Below are positions 33,660 to 40,377 of a stretch of DNA of 40,377 nt, one piece after another. The DNA comes from Candidatus Accumulibacter aalborgensis (GTDB taxonomy: Bacteria > Pseudomonadota > Gammaproteobacteria > Burkholderiales > Rhodocyclaceae), in NCBI RefSeq assembly GCF_900089955.1, contig NZ_FLQX01000104.1, positions 1 to 40,377 on the forward strand, read 5' to 3'. Both the position numbers and the translations under genes were made by a program. How positions within the stretch are numbered: position 1 is the stretch's first letter; each line of letters opens with the position of its first letter. The notes under the pieces were generated by a model, which saw nothing but the letters and a program-made list of their open reading frames with translations, was not told where the DNA came from and made no database searches.

Positions 33660-33753
33660 GAATCGACACCAGGAGGCAGGAGGGCTTGAGAAGTTACAGC
33701 CAGGTTCGCGATGCTCTTTGCACCGGGCAGCGTTGCTACCTGGTGCGGCGCGC

Positions 33754-33781
33754 ATTATAGCATCGACTTGCCGGCCGTCCA
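33754..33781 (-). promoter_or_regulatory. Sigma-70 promoter for rhlE
   Basis: On the minus strand TGGACG (33781-33776) and TATAAT (33759-33754) are 16 bases apart. TG one base before the -10 makes it an extended -10 promoter. The predicted start is near 33747, giving an untranslated leader of about 245 bases before the rhlE ATG. Confidence 0.6.
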
Positions 33782-33806
33782 GTTTTCTTTGCCGCTGGCG
33801 CGACTT

Positions 33807-34376
33807 TCACAGTAGCGCAGGCACTTGCCATAGCAAGGGCGAGAATACTTCGCTGACCAGTACCGATTGCCCGCCAAAACCAAAGCGCGAGCGGCGAGCC
33901 CAGAGCATCGTCGGCGCCTCGCTACCGCCGAGTTGCAGCGCCGTGAGCGCCGGTTCGAAGAGCGCATGGCGGTGATCGAGGCGGTTGAAGGTAAGCTGGC
34001 CACGCGTGAATCCGGGGTGCGAGAAAAGCAGTGCGCCCAGCGAACGGTTTCCCAGACGCGCCAGCCAGACGGTCAGCGGGCCGCGCGGTCGCCGGGGCAG
34101 TACCGTGTGTGCGAAGACGACAATCTGGTCGTCACAGAACAGCGCCACTTCACGCACCCAGGCCTGGACACCCGGTTCGATGCCGAGCACCCGGGCTTCA
34201 TCGGCTGTCGGTGTGCCAAGCTCCTGGCGCAGCACGCGAACGGCGAAGCGCCCTTTGGCCTGGATGCGCGCGGTCAGCGAGCCACGGCCGCGCAACCAGT
34301 TGTTGAACGGAGCGCGAGCGCTGTCGGTCGTGCGCAGCAAGCTCTCGCGCCATGCCTGCCGGCGGGCGATGCTCAT
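33807..34376 (-). CDS. ubiC: Chorismate lyase
   Basis: A 189-residue UbiC, which splits chorismate into 4-hydroxybenzoate and pyruvate, the first step of ubiquinone synthesis. Family features are WLRGRGSLTARIQ, WVREVALFCDDQ, VFAHTVLPRRP, LGNRSLGALLFSHPGF, and LWARRSRFGFGGQSVLVSEVF, whose SEVF glutamate is catalytic. The ATG at 34376 gives the family start. A longer frame to 34628 overlaps the DUF192 gene on the same strand and is rejected. The DUF192 gene ends 26 bases upstream, so the two may share a transcript. No ubiA follows; rhlE is next. Confidence 0.88.
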   Translation of the reverse strand: MSIARRQAWRESLLRTTDSARAPFNNWLRGRGSLTARIQAKGRFAVRVLRQELGTPTADEARVLGIEPGVQAWVREVALFCDDQIVVFAHTVLPRRPRGPLTVWLARLGNRSLGALLFSHPGFTRGQLTFNRLDHRHALFEPALTALQLGGSEAPTMLWARRSRFGFGGQSVLVSEVFSPLLWQVPALL

Positions 34377-34402
34377 CACCGGAAGCGCAGCGCTGGCCCG
34401 GC

Positions 34403-34846
34403 CTATTGTGGCCGCGGGGACTTTTCGATGCCGCCAATACGAGTTCCCGGTTTGATTCCCTTGCCGGCGAACCAGCCCAGATTCATCTCCAGCGCATAGC
34501 GCGCGGCGTTCGCGGCGCAGTGGTTGTCGTCGGTCTGTGGCTGCATGTCCTCGATGTTCAGAATACGTCCTTCCTCGTCGAGGAAGGCGACCGACAGCGG
34601 CAGAAAGGTGTTGCGCATCCACATGCAATGGCGTTCCGCCTGCGTAAAGACGAAGAGCATGCCGTGGTTGGCCGGCATGCTGCGGCGATGCATCAGACCC
34701 TGCATGCGCTTGCCGTCATCGGCGGCCACCTCGGCTTCGATGCGGTAGAAACCGGCCGTCAGGTCGATGCCCTGCAGTTGCGCCGCAAGCGGCGGCGAAA
34801 TCAGCACCAGGGCCGATACAATCAAGAAAAAAAGACGCCTGTGCAT
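34403..34846 (-). CDS. DUF192 secreted protein
   Basis: A 147-residue protein with a signal peptide (MHRRLFFLIVSALVLISPPLAA) and a DUF192 domain: MQGLMHRRSMPANHGMLFVF, CMWMRNTFLPLSVAFLDE, IEDMQPQ and ALEMNLGWFAGKGIKPG. The family folds as a small beta protein and is periplasmic or extracellular; its function is not established. The ATG at 34846 has GGAG about eight bases upstream. A longer frame to 34939 lacks support. It is 26 bases from ubiC on the same strand. Confidence 0.82.
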   Translation of the reverse strand: MHRRLFFLIVSALVLISPPLAAQLQGIDLTAGFYRIEAEVAADDGKRMQGLMHRRSMPANHGMLFVFTQAERHCMWMRNTFLPLSVAFLDEEGRILNIEDMQPQTDDNHCAANAARYALEMNLGWFAGKGIKPGTRIGGIEKSPRPQ

Positions 34847-34971
34847 CGCATGCTCCGCATGAGTCTGTGTCAATGGTAAACGTTTGCTCTGGCCCTGTGG
34901 ATCCCGCCGCCGAGACCGTAAAATGGACCTGTTTGGCATGCCTGGAGCGGGTGTGGTCGGTGATCCGGCGG

Positions 34972-35364
34972 CTATTTCTTTCGTGCAGTTCCCTTGGCTT
35001 GCTCAGGAGCCTTTGTCGGCGCCTTGGCCGTAGCCGGAGATTTGCTTGCCGATCCCGGGGCTTTGGCGCCCGCCGATGTCGATGTCTTGCTGGCCTGGCG
35101 CTGCCCGCCGGTCTTGGCGCCAGGGTGCGAAGCCACCTTGGCCGCCGGCTTGGCCGCGGTCCTGGCCCCTGTTCGTGCGGGGGGTTTGCTGACCGGCTTG
35201 GCGACTGTCCTGGCCATCGGTTTCGGCGGCGGTGCGGCTTCGCCAAAGGCCACCGACGCGTCCTCATCCTCGGCAGCCTTGGGTACGGCCAGGCTTGTCG
35301 CGCAGGACAAGGACAAGGCTGCGGCCAGCAGGCCGTGCACCAGACTGTTGATGGTCTTGCTCAT
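34972..35364 (-). CDS. Ala/Lys/Pro-rich low-complexity secreted protein
   Basis: A 130-residue protein with a signal peptide (MSKTINSLVHGLLAAALSLSCATSLA) and a mature part made almost entirely of Ala, Lys, Pro, Thr, Ser and Gly (PPPKPMARTVAKPVSKPPAR, AKVASHPGAKTGG). The tail is strongly basic (GTARKK), resembling histone H1-like or cell-wall-linker sequence, and is likely unfolded. It has no recognisable domain. It lies 45 bases downstream of nirN on the same strand. Low-complexity GC-rich DNA can hold false ORFs, but the ATG start and clear signal peptide argue that this one is real. Confidence 0.5.
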   Translation of the reverse strand: MSKTINSLVHGLLAAALSLSCATSLAVPKAAEDEDASVAFGEAAPPPKPMARTVAKPVSKPPARTGARTAAKPAAKVASHPGAKTGGQRQASKTSTSAGAKAPGSASKSPATAKAPTKAPEQAKGTARKK

Positions 35365-35409
35365 AACCAAGCCTCTCGACCTTGTCGTTTACTGTCCGGG
35401 ATCAATGGA

Positions 35410-37017
35410 TCAATGACTCGTGCCTTCGGAACGTGATATTTTATTCCACACGTTGTATTTGCCGACAGGTTTCTTCGCCGGTATGCGTTTCACTTCCTTC
35501 AGCGTCTGGGCGTCGATCACCACCAGCGCGCCGTCCATCTCCCACAGGCTGGCCAGCGCGTAACGGCCGTCACGGGTGAATTCGACATGCGCCAGCGTCT
35601 GGCCCGGCTCGGCCTTGATCTGCGCCACCACCTCCAGGGTTTGCTTGTCGATCACCTGCAGCGTGTTCTTGTGTTCCGGGCTCATCATCGAATCGGTGAA
35701 GGCGTAACGACTGTTTTCGTGGCTGCGCATGAAGAATCCTGGTCCTAGCGTCTTGATCTGCTTGATGTTCTCGTAGGTGTCGAGATCGACGACGGTGACT
35801 ATCCCTTCGTTCAGATTGGGCGAGGCCATCACGTTCCGTTCGCGACCGGCCGCATCCTTCCATTTCCAGGTGATTCCCGAACCCAGGTGCGGCATGCCGG
35901 GCAGGTCAAGATCGGCGATCTTCTTGTGTCCGTCGAGGAAGATCACCTGTCCCCTGGTGGCCGAACGCGACGAACCGAGGATCTCGCGGTAACTCTGGGT
36001 GAAGAAGAAGTCGTCCAGGTAATCCTTGAGAAGGGTACGGCGGGGGGTGAACATTCCCGGCTTGAAATGGCCTTCGCGGTACTGATAGTCATGCACCAGC
36101 CCTTCGGCGACCGGCTCGGCGTTGGGGTCGTAGCTGATCTCCCAGACTTCCGGCACATCCTTGAGCGCCGCGATGAAGCTTTTGCGCGGCGCGGCATCAT
36201 AGACCGCCGAGACGCGCGAGGTCTTGTTGCCTGCACTATTCACCGTCGGGATGACCTTGACCAGTGCTAGATCGTTGGCGTCGAGCAGCACCAGGCTGTG
36301 CGGCAGGTAGTTGCCGACCAGCACCCACTTGCCGTCGCCGGAGACGGCGGCATTGCGCGTGTTGAGGCCGGCCCGGATCTCGGCGACGACGACCAGATTG
36401 TAGAGGTCATACTTGGTAATCCAGCCGTCGCGCGACGCGAAATAGACGAAACGTCCGTCGGGCGAGAACTTCGGCCCACCGTGTAGCGCATAGCGACTGG
36501 GGAAGCGGTGCAGACGCTCGAGTTTGTCGCCGTCGAGCACCGAAACGTGATGGTCGCCGACCTCGACGACGACGAACAGGTTGAGCGGGTCGGCCCCCTT
36601 CAGTCCGGGACCGGGTAGCGATGGCTGGCTGGCAGCCTGCGCATCGACGACATGCGAGTGGCGGATCTCCGCTTCGCCCCATACCGGCGCCGGGCTGACC
36701 GGACTGTAGATCCAGGCAACGAGTTGCTGCGCTTCGCCGGCGCCCAGCTTGTCGCCAAAAGCCGGCATTTGCGTCGCCAACCGCCCTTCGCGGATGACCT
36801 TCAACGCTTCCGTCTGGCGTAGACGCTCGAGGTTCTCGGGCAAGAGCGCCGGGCCGATGCCGCCCAGCCGGGATTCACCATGACACGCGGCGCAGTGCTC
36901 CTGGTACAGTGCCTTGACTTCGGCGGCGGCGGCCGGCGACGAGGTGCCGGTCAGCGACGCCGCGACAGCGGTCACACCGACGAAGAAGATGGCGGCCAAG
37001 CGGAGGTGCCGTTTCAT
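35410..37017 (-). CDS. nirN: NirN-type cytochrome c / heme d1 dehydrogenase
   Basis: A 535-residue periplasmic protein. A signal peptide (to about residue 32) precedes a cytochrome c domain with CAACH (C42, C45, H46), followed by RLGGIGPALLPENLERLRQ. This pattern fits NirN rather than the cytochrome cd1 nitrite reductase NirS. An eight-bladed propeller of the d1 type follows (FVYFASRDGWITKYDLYN, VSGDGKWVLVGNYLPHSLV, FVEFTRDGRYALASLW-like repeats). NirN catalyses the last dehydrogenation of dihydro-heme d1. Its ATG directly abuts the nirJ stop (TGAATG), so the pair is coupled. No nirS or other heme d1 genes lie in the window. Confidence 0.8.
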   Translation of the reverse strand: MKRHLRLAAIFFVGVTAVAASLTGTSSPAAAAEVKALYQEHCAACHGESRLGGIGPALLPENLERLRQTEALKVIREGRLATQMPAFGDKLGAGEAQQLVAWIYSPVSPAPVWGEAEIRHSHVVDAQAASQPSLPGPGLKGADPLNLFVVVEVGDHHVSVLDGDKLERLHRFPSRYALHGGPKFSPDGRFVYFASRDGWITKYDLYNLVVVAEIRAGLNTRNAAVSGDGKWVLVGNYLPHSLVLLDANDLALVKVIPTVNSAGNKTSRVSAVYDAAPRKSFIAALKDVPEVWEISYDPNAEPVAEGLVHDYQYREGHFKPGMFTPRRTLLKDYLDDFFFTQSYREILGSSRSATRGQVIFLDGHKKIADLDLPGMPHLGSGITWKWKDAAGRERNVMASPNLNEGIVTVVDLDTYENIKQIKTLGPGFFMRSHENSRYAFTDSMMSPEHKNTLQVIDKQTLEVVAQIKAEPGQTLAHVEFTRDGRYALASLWEMDGALVVIDAQTLKEVKRIPAKKPVGKYNVWNKISRSEGTSH

Positions 37018-38211
37018 TCACGCTCTCCGGATTCTGATGTAGGGCGTCACGGCAACGCGCTCGCGGCCGGGTGAAACGCCTATTTCCGCATCATCGAGAT
37101 AACAGCCGGGGTCTTCGGCCCAGGCGTCGCCGGTCAGTTGCTGGGCACGAACCCGTGTATTGCCGTTGCAGATAGCGAAGTGCTGGCACTCGCCGCAGCG
37201 TCCCGACACGGTCCGCGGAAACTGCTTCAGACCGGCCATCAGCGGGTCCGAAACGTCAGTCCAGATGGCCGAGAACGGGCGCTCGCGAACGTTGCCAAGG
37301 TTGTAATGCCACCACATGGTATCGGGATGGACGTTGCCGAGATTGTCGATATTGGCGACATTTACGCCCGATGAATTGCCGCCCCACTGGGCAAGTCGGG
37401 CGCGGATGTTCGCTGCCTGGTCAGGGAACTGCTTCTCCACCCAGTGCAGGAAGTAGACGCCATCGGCATCATTGTTGCCGGAAGTGAACTCCTTGTGCAG
37501 GCCGCGCTGCTGGTAGTCCCAGCAGGTAGCGAAGAGAAGATCCATCGCCCAGCGCGTCAGTTGGTGCTGCGCGTCGTCCTTGCGGTTCTTGTTGCCGCGA
37601 CCGGCATAGTTGAGATGGGAGAAATAGAAGCGGTCGATGCCTTCGTCCTCGACCAGTTCGAGCAGGCGAGGCAGGTCGTGCGCGTTGTCCTGGGTCATTG
37701 TGAAGCGAACGCCGATTTTCAGGCCGAGGTCGCGGCACAGGCGAATCCCCTTCAGCGACGCGTCGAAAGCCCCCTGCATCTGGCGGAACTTGTCGTGCGT
37801 GGCGCCGATGCCGTCGAGCGAAACTCCGACGTAGTCGAAATCGCACTCGGCGATGCGGTCGATGTTTGCCGCGTCGATCAGGGTGCCGTTGGACGACAGG
37901 CCGACGTAGAAGCCCATCGCCTTGGCGCGGCGGGCGATGGCAAAGATGTCAGGGCGCAGCAAGGGCTCGCCGCCGGACAGAATCAGCACCGGGACGCGGA
38001 AACGCTTCAGGTCGTCCATCACGGTGTAGATCTCGTCGGTGGTCAGTTCACCGGGGAAGTCCTTGTCGGCGGAAATGGAATAGCAGTGCTTGCAGGTCAG
38101 ATTGCAGCGCCGGATGAGATTCCAGATGACGACCGGTGCCGGCGGGTTCTGCTTTGGCCCAGGCTGTTTGGGAGCCGAGAGTTCCTGCATGTACTGGGAA
38201 ATCCGAAACAT
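37018..38211 (-). CDS. nirJ: Heme d1 biosynthesis radical SAM protein NirJ
   Basis: A 397-residue radical SAM protein that removes two propionate side chains during heme d1 synthesis. The N-terminal cluster motif is CNLTCKHC (C36, C40, C43). LILSGGEPLLRPDIF and VSLDGIGATHDKFRQM are typical. The C-terminal auxiliary Fe-S region is CGECQHFAICNGNTRVRAQ ending with DPGCYLDD. The ATG at 38211 has a perfect GGAGG seven bases upstream; the longer frame to 38280 would overlap the FNR-type box. It is the first gene of a two-gene unit with nirN. Confidence 0.9.
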   Translation of the reverse strand: MFRISQYMQELSAPKQPGPKQNPPAPVVIWNLIRRCNLTCKHCYSISADKDFPGELTTDEIYTVMDDLKRFRVPVLILSGGEPLLRPDIFAIARRAKAMGFYVGLSSNGTLIDAANIDRIAECDFDYVGVSLDGIGATHDKFRQMQGAFDASLKGIRLCRDLGLKIGVRFTMTQDNAHDLPRLLELVEDEGIDRFYFSHLNYAGRGNKNRKDDAQHQLTRWAMDLLFATCWDYQQRGLHKEFTSGNNDADGVYFLHWVEKQFPDQAANIRARLAQWGGNSSGVNVANIDNLGNVHPDTMWWHYNLGNVRERPFSAIWTDVSDPLMAGLKQFPRTVSGRCGECQHFAICNGNTRVRAQQLTGDAWAEDPGCYLDDAEIGVSPGRERVAVTPYIRIRRA

Positions 38212-38266
38212 CGTGCAGCCTCCAGGAGAAATCCGGCTATTAGAGAAGATGGCTGCCGGGGTCACC

Positions 38267-38280
38267 TTGACGTGGATCAA
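38267..38280. promoter_or_regulatory. FNR/Dnr-type box between nirJ and nnrU
   Basis: TTGACGTGGATCAA matches the consensus TTGAT-N4-ATCAA with one mismatch. It is centred about 62 bases before the nirJ ATG and about 120 before nnrU. Such sites bind FNR/ANR (oxygen) or DNR/NNR (nitric oxide) regulators. Its symmetry lets it serve either direction; nirJ-nirN is the more likely target. Confidence 0.7.
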
Positions 38281-38393
38281 GGCCTCGCATCAAGCGTCGC
38301 CGGGTCGCCGGTCGGGCGGGCGGAGTCGCCAGGGCTTCTCGGCGGACCAGCAAAACAGTATTCTTGCATGGTTCTTTCGCTGGGTAACTGTCC

Positions 38394-38978
38394 ATGATGC
38401 TCTTGATCCTCGGCCTGGTCGTCTTTCTGAGCGCGCATTCGACGCGAATCGTCGCCGACGGCTGGCGCACCTGGCAGATCGACAGGCTCGGCGAGCAGCG
38501 TTGGAAAGCGATTTTTTCGCTGGTCTCGCTGCTCGGCCTGGCGCTGATCGTCTGGGGCTACGGCGCAAGCCGGGCCGAACCAGTGGCGCTCTGGCAGCCA
38601 CCCGGATGGACGCGCCATCTGGCTGCCGTGCTCATGCTGCCGGCTTTCGTACTGCTGGCCGCGGCCTATGTGCCGGGCAACCGCATCAAGGCGCTCGTCG
38701 GCCACCCGATGGTGCTGGGCACCGAGTTCTGGGCTGTGGCGCACCTGCTGGCCAATGGCAACCTGGCCGACGTTCTCCTGTTTGGCAGCTTCCTGGTCTG
38801 GGCGGTGGTCGATTTTGCTGCCGCTCGTCGGCGCGACCGTTCCGGCGCTACGCCAACACCGCCGACCGCCGTAGCGCTGTCGCGCGATGCCCTCGTCGTC
38901 GTCATCGGCGTCGTCGCGTGGAACGTATTCGCCTGGCTCGCGCATCGCTGGCTGTTTGGTGTCGCGCCCTTTGGCTGA
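38394..38978 (+). CDS. nnrU: NnrU family membrane protein
   Basis: A 194-residue protein with about five or six hydrophobic segments. The start MMLLILGLVVFLSAHSTRIV and AYVPGNRIKALVGHPMVLGTEFWAVAHLLANG are the conserved NnrU signature, including the HPM and H residues that may bind a metal or heme. NnrU genes often accompany nitrite or nitric oxide reduction genes, although the biochemical role is unresolved. It diverges from nirJ across an FNR/Dnr-type box. Its stop is one base before the azlC ATG. Confidence 0.8.
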   Translation: MMLLILGLVVFLSAHSTRIVADGWRTWQIDRLGEQRWKAIFSLVSLLGLALIVWGYGASRAEPVALWQPPGWTRHLAAVLMLPAFVLLAAAYVPGNRIKALVGHPMVLGTEFWAVAHLLANGNLADVLLFGSFLVWAVVDFAAARRRDRSGATPTPPTAVALSRDALVVVIGVVAWNVFAWLAHRWLFGVAPFG

Positions 38979-38979
38979 T

Positions 38980-39696
38980 ATGACGAATAAAACCATTTCA
39001 GCGCACGACCCCTGTGTAAATGGCTGGTCAGTGCTCGCGCTGACCGCTCCCATCGCGATGGGCTACATCCCCCTGGGTACGGTTTTTGGATTCCTGTTTG
39101 TCCAGGCTGGCGCCGCTTGGTGGCTGGCAATCCTGACCAGCGTGTTCGTGTTCGCAGGCGCTTCCCAGTACATGATGATTCCCATGGTCGCGGCCGGACT
39201 TTCCGTGGGCACCATTGCGCTGGCCACATTGATCGTCAATCTCCGCCATGTGTTCTACGGATTGTCCTTGCTGAAGAAGTTTCCACAAGGGAGTTTGCTC
39301 CGTTGGTACATGGTTTTTGCGCTGACCGACGAGACCTATTCGGTCCTCACGACGATCCCCGAGTCGACCAGCCACAAGCAGATGGCTTTGGTCGCCTTGC
39401 TCAACCACATGTGGTGGGTATTGGGCACCGTCATCGGCGCCGTTATCGGCGCCCAGGCACAGCTTGCTCTGGCGGGCCTTGATTTTGTCTTGGCAGCGCT
39501 GTTTGCCGTGCTCACCGTCGAGCAGTGGCGAACGAAGAAGACCCCGGCGCCTCTATGGGTGGCTCTTGCGGCATACGCAGTGGCACACCTCCTGGCGGCA
39601 AAGCATGCATTGGTGATTTCCATCGTCCTCAGCATCGTGGCCGGAATGCTCTGGCAACCCAAATCGGTAGCCGTCGGCGAGGTCCATAATGATTGA
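38980..39696 (+). CDS. azlC: AzlC family amino-acid exporter subunit
   Basis: A 238-residue membrane protein with about six or seven helices. The signature is GYIPLGTVFGFLFVQAG, FVFAGASQYMMIPMVAAG, and LIVNLRHVFYGLSL. It is the large subunit of the AzlCD pair that exports branched-chain amino acids and analogues in Bacillus. The ATG at 38980 starts one base after the nnrU stop. The next gene, azlD, overlaps by eight bases, confirming the pair. The substrate is not known here. Confidence 0.88.
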   Translation: MTNKTISAHDPCVNGWSVLALTAPIAMGYIPLGTVFGFLFVQAGAAWWLAILTSVFVFAGASQYMMIPMVAAGLSVGTIALATLIVNLRHVFYGLSLLKKFPQGSLLRWYMVFALTDETYSVLTTIPESTSHKQMALVALLNHMWWVLGTVIGAVIGAQAQLALAGLDFVLAALFAVLTVEQWRTKKTPAPLWVALAAYAVAHLLAAKHALVISIVLSIVAGMLWQPKSVAVGEVHND

Positions 39697-40036
39697 CAGC
39701 GGGTATGTGGTCGGGGTGATAGCCGCCATGGGGCTGGTCACCTTTGCACTGAGGGCAGTCCCATTCGTCGGCGCGCAATGGCTGCAAAAACATCCGATTG
39801 TCCAACGCCTGGGTGAATTCCTGCCCCTGGCGATCATGACGCTCTTGCTCGTGCACTCCGTCACCGGGGCGGCCCTTGAGCATCCGGGAGGTCCGTGGCC
39901 GGAGCTATTGGCAGTCGCCCTGGTCGTATTCCTGCAATGGCGAAGCAGGAATGCGCTGTTGAGCATCGTGCTGGGTACTTGTGTCTATGTACTCATGCGC
40001 AATCCCGGTCTTGGGTGGCTTACTGAATTGTTCTGA
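39689..40036 (+). CDS. azlD: AzlD family amino-acid exporter subunit
   Basis: A 115-residue membrane protein with four hydrophobic segments (VVGVIAAMGLVTFALRAVPF, LAIMTLLLVHSV, LLAVALVVFLQW, ALLSIVLGTCVYVLM). FALRAVPF and the WRSRN segment before the last helix fit the AzlD family, the small partner of AzlC. It overlaps azlC by eight bases, as is typical of the pair. The ATG at 39689 gives a normal length. Confidence 0.88.
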   Translation: MIDSGYVVGVIAAMGLVTFALRAVPFVGAQWLQKHPIVQRLGEFLPLAIMTLLLVHSVTGAALEHPGGPWPELLAVALVVFLQWRSRNALLSIVLGTCVYVLMRNPGLGWLTELF

Positions 40037-40120
40037 AGTCGACGCCGGCGGCTTCGCGCTCTATCTGCCCGCTATCGAAATGAGACTTGGCCGCCAAGCT
40101 TCTTGCGTGTTTTCCGATCG

Positions 40121-40315
40121 TCAGGCGGCCTGCCTATGCGGCCGATGCGCCGGCGACCCATACAACATGCCCTCGACACTGATGTCTTCGTCTATTTCTG
40201 GCCAGTGGATGCCTTGGCCATCGCCGAGAATTGCAAAATTCTGGCGCTGCTCCGCAGTCGCTTCTGATAATCTCCAGGACCAGGTCAACGGGACGCTGAT
40301 GGTGCGCCCATCCAT
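40121..40315 (-). CDS. DUF2442 domain protein, N-terminally short
   Basis: A 64-residue protein matching DUF2442: DGRTISVPLTWSWRLSEAT, EQRQNFAILGDGQGIHWPEID and EDISVEGMLYGSPA. The family is small, often beside DUF4160, and sometimes annotated as toxin-antitoxin related, without proof. Family members usually have about 20 more N-terminal residues ending in a beta-strand before SDGRTI. Here an in-frame stop lies 9 bases before the ATG at 40315, so the gene is either truncated or starts late. The rest of 40037-40377 shows no other gene. Confidence 0.55.
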   Translation of the reverse strand: MDGRTISVPLTWSWRLSEATAEQRQNFAILGDGQGIHWPEIDEDISVEGMLYGSPAHRPHRQAA

Positions 40316-40377
40316 CGTAATCGTTTAGCCCCCCGCTCGCCGGCACCGCCCCTCAATCAGGCGGCAGCCGGTAGCGG

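Noticed and set aside
35410-37017. Cytochrome cd1 nitrite reductase (NirS)
   Set aside because: The heme c domain pattern (CAACHGESRLGGIGPALLPENL-type) and the coupling to nirJ fit NirN better than NirS.

Overview
The window is GC-rich DNA from a betaproteobacterium, most likely of the Rhodocyclales and possibly close to Candidatus Accumulibacter. That placement is inferred from gene content: a NifA/sigma-54-type rnf unit next to nifLA, heme d1 genes (nirJ, nirN), NnrU, and an arg cluster followed by DUF2788 and ppnP. No rRNA, tRNA or CRISPR array was seen.

Layout. 0.2-1.6 kb (minus): a CapA-like phosphoesterase and a small secreted protein. 1.7-7.5 kb: divergent nifLA and rnfABCDGEH. The control sites are intact (a TGT-N10-ACA NifA site and a GG-N10-GC sigma-54 promoter), but nearly every gene is damaged by internal deletions, frameshifts or a nonsense codon. 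7.6-9.8 kb: a PIG-L-type deacetylase and a zinc-ribbon protein. 9.8-16.7 kb: an accessory island, described below. 17.0-20.4 kb: argD-argF-argG, followed by DUF2788, ppnP and an acyltransferase. 23-30 kb: yajQ, a SNF2 helicase, a cation-efflux protein, rlmD and a DUF3313 lipoprotein. 30-35.4 kb (minus): an ArnT-like glycosyltransferase, rhlE with a long structured leader, ubiC, DUF192, and an Ala/Lys/Pro-rich secreted protein. 35.4-40.1 kb: nirJ-nirN (minus), facing nnrU-azlC-azlD (plus) across an FNR/Dnr-type box, then a short DUF2442 gene.

The most interesting region is 9.8-16.7 kb. A TIR-domain protein, a MoxR-type AAA+ ATPase and a 928-residue protein (vWA/SAV_2336-like N-terminal half, FGE-sulfatase/C-type-lectin-fold C-terminal half) are followed by a second, shorter FGE-fold protein. 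The last 41 codons of the two FGE folds match at silent sites but differ at 11 codons. Of 18 base differences, 16 are at first or second codon positions, mostly involve adenine, and lie in NNC-type codons. This is the signature of adenine-directed mutagenesis by a diversity-generating retroelement (DGR). GC-rich hairpins follow both variable regions, as in studied DGR targets. No reverse transcriptase or template repeat is in the window, so any diversification would act in trans. A RAYT transposase gene flanked by perfect 36-bp inverted REP hairpins lies between the two targets. I read the island as an inferred TIR/MoxR conflict (immunity-like) system whose ligand sensor is, or was, hypermutated.
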